64,000 bases of DNA, taken from contig QVOM02000116.1 in NCBI GenBank assembly GCA_003586115.2, positions 45,857,692 through 45,921,691 of the forward strand, in the 5' to 3' direction. The stretch comes from Salvator merianae (lineage: Eukaryota > Chordata > Lepidosauria > Squamata > Teiidae). A program made the translations under genes and the position numbers. The stretch's first letter is position 1. Each line of letters starts with the position of its first letter. This document shows positions 1 through 10,023 of this stretch, piece after piece. The notes under the pieces were generated by a model. It saw only the letters and a program-made list of their open reading frames with translations. It did no database searches and had not been told where the DNA came from.

Positions 1-251
1 AGTCACGAAGACCAATAGAATTAAAGTTGGGGTGGAGGAAGTGAACGTAAAAGCGCAAAGCGGGCTGGGAAGTGCAGTCAAGGCCTTAGTTTTGGTTTTT
101 TTGGGGGAATGAATGATCAACACAGCAAAGTGTCTGAAGATAAAGAAATGTCGGGAACAACCACCGTTTTGAGAAATTCTAGAGAGACGTTCATGGAAGG
201 CTGTAGACTCGTTCACTATTGCTCGTGCTGTCACGGAATCTGCTAAACGAG

Positions 252-352
252 GGTTGTTTGTTGTTGGGTACCAAGTTTTGACTGACACCTGGTTGACTGC
301 ATGGGCACCTCTATGCAGAGTCCTAGGCAGAGATATAGGATCGAATCAGGAA
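252..352 (-). repeat. SINE fragment, tRNA-type family, antisense
   Basis: The reverse complement reads 'tctgc...catagaggtgcccatgcagtcaaccaggtgtca...cttggtacccaacaacaaacaa'. This matches the tail of the + strand copies at 945-1123 and 1790-1945, including the terminal caacaa tract. The head is missing. Confidence 0.7.
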
Positions 353-827
353 CACTCTGCTTTCCAGCAAGGAGACAGGACTGCTACACCTTTACCTGTT
401 GCAGAGAAGAGACCATATAAGCCGGTATAGCTTGTAATGCAGGCAACACCTGCTGAAATTTCCTCTATTATGCAGCTATTTCAGATGCGGCTGCCAGACT
501 AATTATCCTAGACATAGAAAAAGCAAAAAAAGACCAGGTGTGGCTGATATTGGGCTGATTTTTTAGCTAAAATTGGCTGCCTTGCCACACTGCAGCATTG
601 TGGCTGAAACTGAACGTGACACCTTTTTTTGTGTGTGCGCAGCCCCATGTGCTGCTTGAATAAACATGGCCCAGTTTCTGTGGGAAGTCCTGAACACATT
701 TCTGGATCTGGGGCTCTCCCACTCATAAACTCAGCCAGATTTCATATCTGTGTTTTGACAATATGAAGAGGGGGCTTGTGTGCTGTCTGCCCCCAAAGTC
801 ATGCTATGGTGCTATGAATGAGGCCTG

Positions 828-925
828 TTGCCATGAAGTTTTACTGTAATTTTAACTGTTATTTTACTTGTAAACGGCCCTGAGGCCATCAGGTATAGGG
901 TATTATAAAAATGTAATAAATAGTG
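828..925 (+). repeat. LINE 3' tail fragment (CR1/L2-like)
   Basis: Reads 'acttgtaaacggccctgaggccatcagg...tattataaaaatgtaataaa'. This is the usual 3' end of reptilian CR1/L2-type LINEs ('taa-ccgccctgag...gggtataaataaa'). Confidence 0.5.
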
Positions 926-944
926 GCAAAGACTTATAGTGGCC

Positions 945-1123
945 GAAGCTTAATGTAGAGCAAACTGCTTGGAAAGCAGAGGGTTGCTGGTTCAATCCCC
1001 AGCCTCTCCTTGGACGTAGGCATTAGCAAACCACTTCTGTATCTCTGCCAAGGAAACTGCACATAGGTGCCCATGAAATCAACCAGGAGTTGGCCATGGC
1101 TTGGTGGTACCCAACAATAGTGG
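945..1123 (+). repeat. tRNA-derived SINE, near-complete copy
   Basis: The head is tRNA-like: gtagagca (A-box-like), a CTGC/GCAG stem at 965-968 and 976-979 enclosing a 7-nt loop ttggaaa, then ctggttcaatccccag (B box GGTTCAATCC). The body runs through 'caaaccacttctgtatctctgccaagg...gtgcccatgaaatcaaccaggag' to 'ggtacccaacaat'. The internal pol III promoter boxes explain the family's origin. It is a degenerate SINE, not a functional tRNA gene. Confidence 0.7.
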
Positions 1124-1789
1124 TAAAGAGTCTTCAGACTGCTACAATTTGATTGCTGTTGATAGCCTGCTTGCCGGATTTCCCTTAGACATCTGGCTGG
1201 TCAATGTGAGAAAAGAATACTGAACTGGGCAGGCCATTGGTTTGATCCAATACAGAACTTACATTCACTACTTTGAGGGAAGGAACCTGGGTGGCTAAAT
1301 TTTAACCCTGTAGGACGAAGCATTCCAAGAATTTGCATCCCCAAACCAGATGGACAATATTCCATTGATAAAACGTTCTCCTGAGATTATATGTATTTCC
1401 AGGTCTCTAGCAGGTTTCTTCTGATTAATTCCAAGTCTTGTCAATATATAGTATTGAGAAGATTCTAATCACTTAAACTTCTTGCAAATTGTCATGTAAA
1501 GCCATAGAGTACTCCCATACAATACTCTCAGCTATCTTGTATGAGCTAAGTGTTACAGAAAGGCCTACACCTCCAATGTGAATAATACAGCTCTACTGCT
1601 TTCCTGCTTCTCTCAAAATATCCTCAGGTTGTACTGGGTCCCTGTGTAACACCTGTGAAAATCTCTTGGCCAAGTTATCCAAGCATAGCTAACAGGAGTG
1701 ACATTAATTATTTGCTTCCACAAAGGAACTGGCAGAGCCTCAGCATGTTTACAGGATTAGTTTGTTAAATGAGCTTATACAGAATAGTA

Positions 1790-1948
1790 CTCTGAGGTTG
1801 AGTTGCCAGTTTAATCCCCAGCCTCTCCCCGGAAGTAGGCAATGGCAAACCACTTCTGTATCTTTGCCAAGAAAACTGCACAGAGGTGCCCATGCAGTCA
1901 ACTAGGAGTCAGCCACGACTTGGAAGTTCCAACAACAACAACAAATCT
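1790..1948 (+). repeat. tRNA-derived SINE, head-truncated copy
   Basis: Same family as 945-1123: B box remnant 'agtttaatccccagcctctccc', body 'ggcaatggcaaaccacttctgtatctttgcc', tail 'gccacgacttggaagttccaacaacaacaacaaa'. The (caa)n end marks the 3' terminus. Confidence 0.7.
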
Positions 1949-2599
1949 GAGGCTGCATACACACACAGTAAAAAAAAGTGGGTCAAACGCGACTTAGAGG
2001 TGGTAGCATTTAATATGGATTAGAGGTGGAATGGGAACACTATTGTCCATGTGCTATCACCTCTGTTTTTTTTTAATATGTGAATGCGCTCTGAGTCTCG
2101 ATTCTCTTCACTCCTATTTAGTTAAACTGGATTTGGAAAGAGTTGTAACTATTTATTTGCTGGCAGAATATGAAAAATTCAGAGTACACACTGGAAATGC
2201 ATCCCTTATACAATCATATAGGTACTTAGGCTATGGTCAGTTCAGTTAGAACTGACAACTTGCCACCGAACACCTGAGGAAAAAGGATAGATGAATAAAT
2301 AGATCCCTGCTCTTTCCTATAATATCACAAATGCATTTGGACTTGTGTGTTTGAACTGCCTGGTGGGCTTAGACATCCTAGAAGGAATCACAGCAATCCG
2401 CTAGTTTTCTAATCTGTGAAATTGTGGTTCTGAATCTTCTCTGGACAAAACAAATCTGAAACAGGTGCTGGCCTAAGATAATAATGCTGATGGCTGTGAG
2501 GAAGAAGACATTTTCTGTTTTGATGCCCTGACTGCAGATCCTAACCATGTTCCCTTGACACCTCCTTTAATATCTTCCAGGTGCTGGGCACTTTAAAAA

Positions 2600-5083
2600 A
2601 AAAAAATAGTGAGCCAGATATATCTCCTAACTACTGCACAGGTTTATTCTAATCAAACTCTCTCAGACAAATTCCAAATCTGCAGAGGGACTAAGGAAGG
2701 ATGCCTGTTCTCTGGTACTGTTCAATGGGAGAAGTCTTAGCTGTGCAAATTCGGCAAAACCCTGAAATAATCAGTTATAACATAGGTAATGAAACTACCA
2801 AGCTCAGCACGTATGCAGATGACCTGTTATTTTTAGTAGACCCTCTCCACTGAATCAGTCCCCTCCAGGAGGTATTTCATTAATTTGGGACAATAGCTTG
2901 TGATCAATAATCCATGTTCCTTGAGAAAATTATTAAAATTAAATTATAAGCCTCTCAGGAACAAAATCATCCAGGACCTAAAACTATGGTAAAAGAAGCA
3001 ATTCTCAATGCTGGGGAGGATAGCAATTATACAGATCAATTTATAGAAAAGTATTATGAAAACGTCCTTCTGCCGGGGAATGGAGTCTACCAAACTTGTC
3101 AGACAACTCTTATGCTTTCCAAATCAACTCAGTCTTAGTGATGCAGTAGGAAAAGAGCAAGGTTTGGAGGGACTGGGAATTGACAGAAACACCCTTCATG
3201 GTGGATAACCCAATATTCACTCATCTTCCAAAAAAGATTAACAAAATATAAAATCCTTTTCTGCACACTATAGTTAACTCATGGAAGAAATGGAATGACA
3301 AATTGCTGCCATCACCCTCACCACTTATGCCAGTCTCATCCATACAAATAGTTTGTAGAATCATTTCCAATAATTTAGCTGAAAAGTTCAGTGATGTGGG
3401 AATAGACACTTTCCAGAAATTCTATAGAGGTCATGCAAATCCTATCCTGCAGGAAGAAATTACACAAATTCTAGGAAATCAGAACAAAAATGGACTTCAG
3501 TTGATTCAAGAACTAGATTTCTCGTCCACAGAGACAAAAATTACAATGAACAAAGTTTATTCAGATTATCCATAAAAAACAATGGAAGAGCGTCCATCCT
3601 ATAAATTTATTAAGAGTCTTGCAGTAGTTCTCTCAAGGGTCTCCGGAATAAAGATGTGGGGATGGAATTCACAGATCTAGAATGGGAACACATCATAGTT
3701 AAAAATCAGAAAAGTTGTATGGTTGCCAAATACAAAAAAATGAATATGTAACTACTATACTGGTGATACAGAACTCCAGCTACACTGGTTTATATATTGG
3801 GTCTGTTAGCTCCACCTGTTGGCATCACCATGGGCAAAAGGTAACCTACTTACACTCCTAGTGGACTTTTGTGATTATAAATAAATTTTAGCAAAAGATT
3901 CTGAACATGATAAATGACATCATAAAATAACATGTAACTTTTAAAAATTAATTTTATTGAGTACAATAACAATACAGACAAATGATCCATTACATACATA
4001 GCATACCATCATAGCATAGCAATTATTACAGTATTTTAATACAACCTTCCCCACCCTAACCCTGGAAAGCTGAAAACATATTTACCAAATTAAGAGGATA
4101 ACCATTTATTGATACTTAATATTTCAGTCCTCAATGAAATTGATGCTTCTGATCTGTTTATATTTATTCCAAAAGATCTTTTCATTCCTCTTGGACTTTA
4201 AATAGACTCTGCATTCCCATATATTTAAGACGGTATTGTCTTAGAAAGATTAAATTTATACTGGTCAAGTACATAATGAAACCATATTTCCAACAAACAC
4301 TTTGATTTATCCTTCCATCCAAATACTATTGTGGCCAGTGCCGTATATAATAATTGACTCATATATTCTTGGTTTTTCCTAATATTTAGCCTTCTAAAAA
4401 TGTGCCAAATACATAATTCTGGGGAAGGGATAAGTCTTGTTTTCATAATTTCATGAATTTTAGTTTCTACAGTTTCCCAAATAATTGAACTTTAGGGCAC
4501 ACCCACTACATAGGTATATATGTACAAGAACATGTAACCTTAACCTCGGAACTATGTTTACTCTCCTTTTAAAAAATGAAAATATGGATAAAAACATGTA
4601 TTTAGACAAAGCAATGATTACAACAACTAGAGCAATGATACCCGGGTATTGGAAAGACAGTGAAAAGCTAACTTTACAGGAATGGAAGGATAGACTCTAG
4701 AACATAGCAAAAAAGAAACTCATTTAGGCTCAACTAAGAAAGATGCAAGGAACTGATGAAATGGAGCAGTATGTTGAACAAAACCTTATCTAACAGCAGT
4801 CACTTCCTCCGAACAAGATTCTATATCTTCCTACTAGCTTTTAAGAAATTGGTTTAGGAACTATGTGTCAATGAACATTTAGCCATACATTACATTAGTC
4901 TGCATCACCAAAGTCCACAACAGAAACATGATCTCTGTAAAATGTTGCATTAATATGTTCTCTTTACCTGATGATTCCAACCCCTGAAGGCAGAAGCTAG
5001 TTAAAGTGTTTGTTTCAATGTTGGTTTGTAATTACTCAACTTTGGATTGTCTAAGTTAATTTAAAATTTAATTAAAAAAAAGA
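2600..5083 (+). mobile_element. L1-type LINE ORF2 remnant, 5'-truncated, + strand
   Basis: The + strand frames read like L1 ORF2 with stops and frameshifts: 'FQICRGTKEGC' near 2675, then 'LSTYADDLLFLVDPL' with the reverse transcriptase YADD box at 2812-2823. A C-terminal piece at about 4600-4700 reads 'TTTRAMIPGYWKDSEKLTLQ', the L1 C-terminal W-K region. It ends in an A-rich tail (aattaaaaaaaa) at about 5083. It is split by a second, antisense L1 insertion at 3939-4528. Dead copy. Confidence 0.65.
3939..4528 (-). mobile_element. Antisense L1 3'-end insertion nested in the + L1
   Basis: It begins with the complement of a poly-A tail (tttaaaaattaattttattg). On the - strand it carries 'QLLYTALATIVFGWKDKSKC', another L1 C-terminal segment. 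It is flanked by a 10-bp direct repeat aacatgtaac at 3929-3938 and 4529-4538, a target-site duplication. The + strand L1 text resumes after it. Confidence 0.65.
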
Positions 5084-6027
5084 GGAAGCAGTGTAATGCA
5101 AAAGTAAGGTAAGAAACAAAGCTGGCACACTTTCTATGATTTGCTTAGCTGGAGAATACAGCTGGAGAGCTGGGATTTGATTTTGGCCATTGGCTCCTCC
5201 AACAGAAAGCATACAGAAACCAGAATTCACCTCCACCTCCCTGGCTTATTTACTTCAGCCTTCTGGGTGCTTAGGCTTGTGTACCCTAAGCAGTTCCTGC
5301 TGGCTGAAGACCCCCATGCTACAAGAACTCCACCAAGGATTCCTGCCAGTGGCCTGGGGCAATCCGTCACCCCTACTCACTCTGCATAATGCTTGCAAGC
5401 TTGGGCTAACTGTCCACAGGTATCTGCTCCTTTAGTTCAATGCAAGAGTGCTTGAAACAGCAGTTAGGTCATAAATGCCTGATTGCAAAGGTTCCTTCAT
5501 TCTATCTGAGCTGCAGAGAGGACAAGCACCCCTGCCAGGACCCCCAAGTGCACTCCCAGGTGCCACATATGCCATATAAGATGTCTAGCCCCTCAGATCC
5601 TACCCCTTGGATTCTAAGTTGGAACATTCTCCAGACCACCGACTCAGGCACAGAACTGCAGAGAAAGTGTGCATTTTCCTCTGCGGATTCACACTCTGGG
5701 TTCTATCTGGGCTTGTCACAAACAGTGCCAGGTTCCTGGCCTCACAACAACTGGACAGCAATGATTTCAGCAGATGTTGCTGACTTCGTAGGTGGACCCC
5801 CACACACAGGTGATGAGTGTATGCACACACACACTCAGAGGAAAACCTGTGCCCTTTTTCATGCCAGCCACTGTCATCTAAGGAGAGGGGAGGGGAGGTG
5901 GTGCATAGCCCTGGCTTAGGGAACTCTCTAGGAGACCAGCATAAAAGAGCAAATGGACTCGAGATCGTTTGGACTGTAGATCTTTTTATCTACAAATGTA
6001 TAAATCTGAAAATTTATAACATAAACT

Positions 6028-6255
6028 CAAGAACATAAGAGGAGCTCTGATGGGTCAGGCCACAACCCATCTAGTCTGGCATCCTGTCTCACACAGTGGC
6101 CCACCAATTGCTTCTGGGCATTCACAAGCAGAAGACAAAGGCAAAACCTTCACCTGCTCTCCAGTCCCTGCAAATGGGCTTTACAGGCATCCTGCCTGTC
6201 TCTCCAACCTGGAGGCAGTATCTAGGCATCCACTCTATAATTCTAGATGATATTT
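6028..6255 (+). repeat. Squamate-type interspersed repeat ('ggatcaggccat' family), copy 1
   Basis: Runs from 'aacataagaggagctctgatggg' through 'catctagtctggcatcctgt' and 'cacacagtggcccaccaattgc' to 'ctggaggcagtatctagg'. It shares the whole order of blocks with copies at 19437-19670 and 29703-29850. The class (SINE-like or LINE-derived) is not settled by sequence alone. Confidence 0.7.
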
Positions 6256-6609
6256 CATCTCTCAATGGATGCTTGGCTGATGCTGGATTTGTACCATGGC
6301 ACTTGGAGTATGCTTGAGAACCAACATCATGGGATTTCCTGGGTGACTGATGGGTTTATGGAAAGCAAAATGATGGATTGTATCAATTATGCTTGTTGGC
6401 ATCCATGACCCATAATGCAACAAGGAAGTATCGTGGCCTTCAAGCTTCCTGTTCTCACCTCATTCTGTTCCTGACAGTCATGGCTAACATCGATTTCCTT
6501 ACGCCCTATTAGGTAGCTGATGATTCAGCTGTGAGAAACTGTTGTACAGTTTGAAATAGGCAGTACAAAACAGAAAATAGGACAATCTAACTTCATGCCT
6601 ATTGACCTC

Positions 6610-6965
6610 TCTGTGCCTTAAGATCTGCAGGGGAGGGCACTCCTGGTTCTACCACCACATTCAACAGTTAAAGGGGTGGGGACCCAAGATAGGGCCTTCT
6701 CAGTGGTAGTCTCCCGACTATGGAATATTCTTCACCCTGAGGTGTGCCAGACACCTTCACACTACGTATGTTCCAGAAATCAGCGAGGACACATCCATTT
6801 ACCCTGACCTTTAGTTGAGGAAACAGCTTTCTCACCCCTCTTTCAGACATTGTTATTGGTTTTAGTGTGTTCATATTACATTTTATTTTTATTGCTGTAC
6901 CCCACCCCAAGTCCTTCCAGTATAGAGCAGAATAAAAATGCAAATAAATAAGAGTAAATTTTTCC
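6610..6965 (+). repeat. CR1/L2-like LINE C-terminus and 3' tail, + strand
   Basis: The interrupted + frame reads 'GVPDTFTLRMFQKSARTHPF', matching the LINE C-terminus pattern 'PEV...LFRKRLKTHLF'. It is followed by 'attgctgtaccccaccccaag' and a tail 'aataaaaatgcaaataaata'. 5'-truncated, non-functional. Confidence 0.6.
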
Positions 6966-7149
6966 AGAGTTAGGAAATTGTTCACTGTTACTTGACAATA
7001 GCCCTGCTCCATCGCTACTGTATCTATGTCTGCTAGTGTATCCAGGAGGTTTGAATTACATTGCCAGTAAATATAATACTATCCACATCATTTTTCAGAC
7101 ATTAAGTAGATCCACCAGAAGAAGGGGTTTTTTTTTGTAGCGGCTGGGC

Positions 7150-8240
7150 TTTTGTTTACCTCATTATTCCAGGAAAACTATCCCCTCTCTCCCCTTAACA
7201 AAAGCAATGAAAACAGCAAGGAAGCTTTTTCTTCATATTACTCTGCCTTTCAGTTTTGTTTTTTTAAAACAGTTTACACATTCAAGAAAAAAATTCTAAA
7301 AAATATACTAAAAAACACACTAACAACAGAGAACAGGCAAATTAGTAATCTGCATACCTTTAAAATGAAAGTATACACAAAGAACCTAAAAATTAAATTT
7401 TATGTTATGCTAGTCTCTACAGAGCAGGCATTCTAAACACAAGCCACCCTAACCAAGAAATCCTTTTTGTTAGTTTACAGTTCTGCTAGTCAGTGTAAAC
7501 AAAAGATCAAAGATATATTTTCTAGATATTTATTTTTAGGTCTTTGAAGTCTAGCTGGATTCCTTGCTTCAGGGCTTGATGATACACCTTTCTTTGAATC
7601 AAGTTGCACTAACAAAAGCTGATTACATGTCAATGCTTTGTAATACCACAACTTTTTAAGAACTGGAGGGACAAGTCAAAAGATAATCTTCCACAAAGGT
7701 GTCAGTATGTGACCTCTGAATTATTATTTGTTAACTTGGTAAACAAATTAACCGAATTTGTGTGATTAAATTAGGTCCACTTATCTCTACAATCACATCC
7801 ATAGGTGTGTTACTTACAAACATAAGCAAAAAGTACCCACAGATTCAAATCAAGAATCTTTGCTCATGTTAGGCCTCCTTGGAAAGATTTTCAGTATAAA
7901 CCTTTCTCAGTGTCCAGCTTCCAGAATCATACATCACAACGGGCAAGACTACTGCTATCATGATTCTGATCCTTTTCCTTATCCTTCATAACCCACTCTA
8001 AGCTTGAGGAGGTCATAATGGGATGCTGGTAGTACAGTAATAGTAATCCTGTAATCTCAGTATGCCCAGTAAATGCTGGAGGAGGAGAAGAAATGATGGA
8101 ATAATTTATCAAAATGTCTTTGCCCCATGGAAATGTTTTAGTAAACTAAAAATTAAGTTAATTTGTTAACATGACATCTGGCTCCACCTGCGTGACCCCT
8201 GTGGTTCACCTGTACCCGCCTGAAAACCTGCCAGTCACCA
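7150..8240 (-). repeat. ~1.1 kb interspersed repeat, copy A
   Basis: Its reverse complement aligns by eye along its length with 32260-33405. Shared blocks include 'aacctaaaaattaaatttta' (7384), 'gctcatgttaggcctcctt' (7862) and 'catgacatctggctccacctg' (8169). I could not assign it to a named class: no protein is visible and no clear terminal repeat. At its right edge it carries a piece of the minisatellite described next. The strand is assigned arbitrarily, opposite to copy B. Confidence 0.65.
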
Positions 8241-8364
8241 CTGATCAAATGTTGAAAACGTATTTGGAAAGGCAGATATAAATGTGTGGCATCATCCCTA
8301 ACTGCAGTCTGAACATACTGCAAGTCAGAACTTTGGAATAAAGAAATAACGTCTTTTTTGTCTT

Positions 8365-8880
8365 TAAATTTAATATGTTCACATGGCATCTGCCTCTCCC
8401 TTGACCTCCTCTGGCTCTGCTCTTTCCCTCTGGTTCCTCCTTCTTGACCCCTCTGTCTCCACCAGCTTGGCTCCTCTGGTTCTGCCTGTTGGAACTTTGA
8501 CCCCTCTGGCTCCACTGGCTTTGGCCTCTTCTGACTCTGCCTGCTTGATTCCCTTCTGCTCCTCCATCAGGTTAGCCCCCTCTGGCTCTGCCTGCTTGTC
8601 CCCCCAGCTCCACCAGTGCTCCTCTGGCTCTGCCTATTCAACCCCTTTGCCTCCGCCTGCTTGACCCTTATGGCTCTACCTGTTTGATTCCTCTGTCTCC
8701 ACCAGCTTGCCTCCTTTGGCTCTTCCTGTTTGAACTTTGACCCCGCCTGTTTGACCCCTCTGGCTCCACGGTCTTAGTTTCCTCTGGCTCTGCCTGCTTA
8801 GCTTCATCCAGCTGTGCCTTGTCGTTGACCCGGTCCCCTGTGCCCACCCGGTCCGAAGGCCGAAAGGCAGGTTATAAATT
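8365..8880. repeat. Minisatellite, ~27-30 bp degenerate unit
   Basis: Repeated variants of 'cctctggctctgcctgcttgac' with C/T strand bias, about 15 degenerate copies. The array ends at 'gaaaggcaggttataaatt', which is also seen in shorter form at 8265-8280. It lies about 230 bp before the CpG island. The frames it opens on both strands are low-complexity artefacts. Confidence 0.75.
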
Positions 8881-9535
8881 CAAACATTACTTTGCCAATG
8901 TTATAACTGAAAGGGCTTGGCCTGTTTTGGGATTCATAATAATCTCTCCCCTATAGGTACACTTAAACATGAGACGCTTCTGGGAAAGGCAAGAGGGAGA
9001 CAAGAAATTCATTTCTGGGCGTACTATTATTTTCCGAATACTTTGGGCTAGCAGGCATTCTACGGTTGCTGCTAATCTGATTTCTTTTTATAGGACCTCT
9101 CCAGCAGCGGCCCTATAACGCGTTTCTAAACGCGCGCTCCCCTTTAATGCAAAGTAGTGGGCGGCGCCCGCCTCGAATACGTGTTAGGCGCCGTGGGTCC
9201 GGAGCGAGCGAGCCATGGGCTGGGTCTCAGGCAGGAGGAAATTCTCAAGGGCGTGCCTATGTCTTGAAACTTCCCTCTTTTTATAGGCTATCTTAAGTGT
9301 CTGTCTAGCGATAAGAATGCCTTTCCCTCCTTCTCTCCCCCCCCCCCCACATAGTAGCAGCTCCTCCTCTTTCGCCTCAGAACACGGAAGGAAGCGCGTG
9401 CGCCGCCGCCGGGTGAGAAGCTGTTAGCATTCAAGCAACTTGCCCAGGGCGGCGCGGCGGGGTGGCTGAGTGGGGCGCAGCGGAGCGCGCTTGCGCGCGC
9501 CGTCGCCAACCAGGAAAGACGGGAGGGAGGGAAGG

Positions 9536-9679
9536 ATGCAGCGGGGCGTTGCTTGCACCGCCCGCCCTCCGCCTCTGGGTCCGCCCCCCGCCAGCCCCTC
9601 CTCAGCCCCAGCATCAACCGCCGCCGCCACCCGAGGAGGCGCACCAGCAGGGGAAGCTGCTCCCGCCCGGAAAGCATGA
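9536..9679 (+). CDS. Upstream ORF in ESYT2 5' leader, stop overlaps main ATG
   Basis: ATG at 9536 opens a 47-codon frame (MQRGVACTARPPPLGPPPAS..., Pro/Ala-rich) that ends with TGA at 9677-9679. The ESYT2 ATG is at 9676-9678, so stop and start share ATGA. No known domain. If the transcript starts upstream of 9536, this arrangement could lower ESYT2 translation or make it depend on reinitiation or leaky scanning. This is a direct reading of the sequence; its translation is not shown. Confidence 0.45.
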   Translation: MQRGVACTARPPPLGPPPASPSSAPASTAAATRGGAPAGEAAPARKA

Positions 9680-10023
9680 GCGGCTCAGGGGCCCAGCCGC
9701 CGCCGGCGTCCCCCGGGCCGGGCTCGAGCCCTCCTGGGCCCGGGGGGCAGCAGCAGTCCGAGCCGCCGCCGTCGATGCTGAGCGTCGACCTGCCCGCGCT
9801 GGTGTCGCAGTTCGCGCGGAGCTTCGCGCTCGTCTTCCCAGTGTATGTGCTGGGCTACCTGGGGCTGAGCTTCAGCTGGGTACTCCTCGCGCTGCTCTGC
9901 CTCTTCTGGATGCAGCGGCACCGGGGCGGAAAGAGCTCCCGCCTAGGACGGGCCCTCGCCTTCCTGCACGACGAGGAGCGCGCCGTCAGGCTCACCGTCT
10001 CCACCGGCGACCTGCCCGCTTGG
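9676..10023 (+). CDS. ESYT2: ESYT2 coding exon 1: N-terminus and ER hairpin
   Basis: Encodes residues 1-116. A Pro/Gly/Ser/Gln-rich head is followed by the amphipathic 'MLSVDLPALVSQFARSF' lead-in and a long hydrophobic run (about 47-79, with LGYLGLSFSWVLLALL) that the family uses as a membrane-embedded ER hairpin. A basic patch (QRHRGGKSSRLGR) and 'LHDEERAV' follow. It ends after 'GDLPAW' with donor gtgagt at 10024, phase 0. The exon is GC- and CpG-rich, unlike the rest of the gene. The N-terminal ~33 residues are the least conserved part of ESYT2, so the exact start is the least certain point. Confidence 0.93.

Larger units (their letters stand above)
1..9100. other. Intergenic region 5' of ESYT2, no gene found
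   Basis: Repeat-rich DNA described in separate entries (SINEs, L1 pair, LINE tails, ~1.1 kb repeat, minisatellite). Parts without an assigned repeat are 360-830, 1125-1790, 1945-2600, 5085-6030 and 6255-6600. The 5140-5930 stretch is locally GC-richer and carries open frames up to 159 codons, but I recognise no protein in it. In mammals the divergent neighbour of ESYT2 is DYNC2I1 (WDR60); no exon of it was recognised here. Confidence 0.6.

Noticed and set aside
945..1005. Possible tRNA gene (cloverleaf-like text with GGA in the loop)
   Set aside because: The T stem has a mismatch, no acceptor stem closes it, and the text continues into a SINE body shared by three copies.
5440..5919. 159-codon open frame, one of the longest in the window apart from exon-1-related frames
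   Set aside because: No recognisable domain, no splice-consistent neighbours, overlapping frames of similar length on both strands, and locally GC-richer DNA that lengthens chance frames.
8153..8664. Open frames on both strands over the minisatellite (120, 62 and 93 codons)
   Set aside because: Low-complexity Ser/Pro/Leu or Glu/Arg repeats created by the array; no gene context.
1..9100. Divergent neighbour gene (DYNC2I1/WDR60) expected by synteny
   Set aside because: No exon text of that gene was recognised in this interval; it may lie further upstream.
9553..9675. In-frame 41-codon N-terminal extension of ESYT2 beginning at 9553
   Set aside because: It begins with TTG, not ATG; the first in-frame ATG is 9676, with A at -3.
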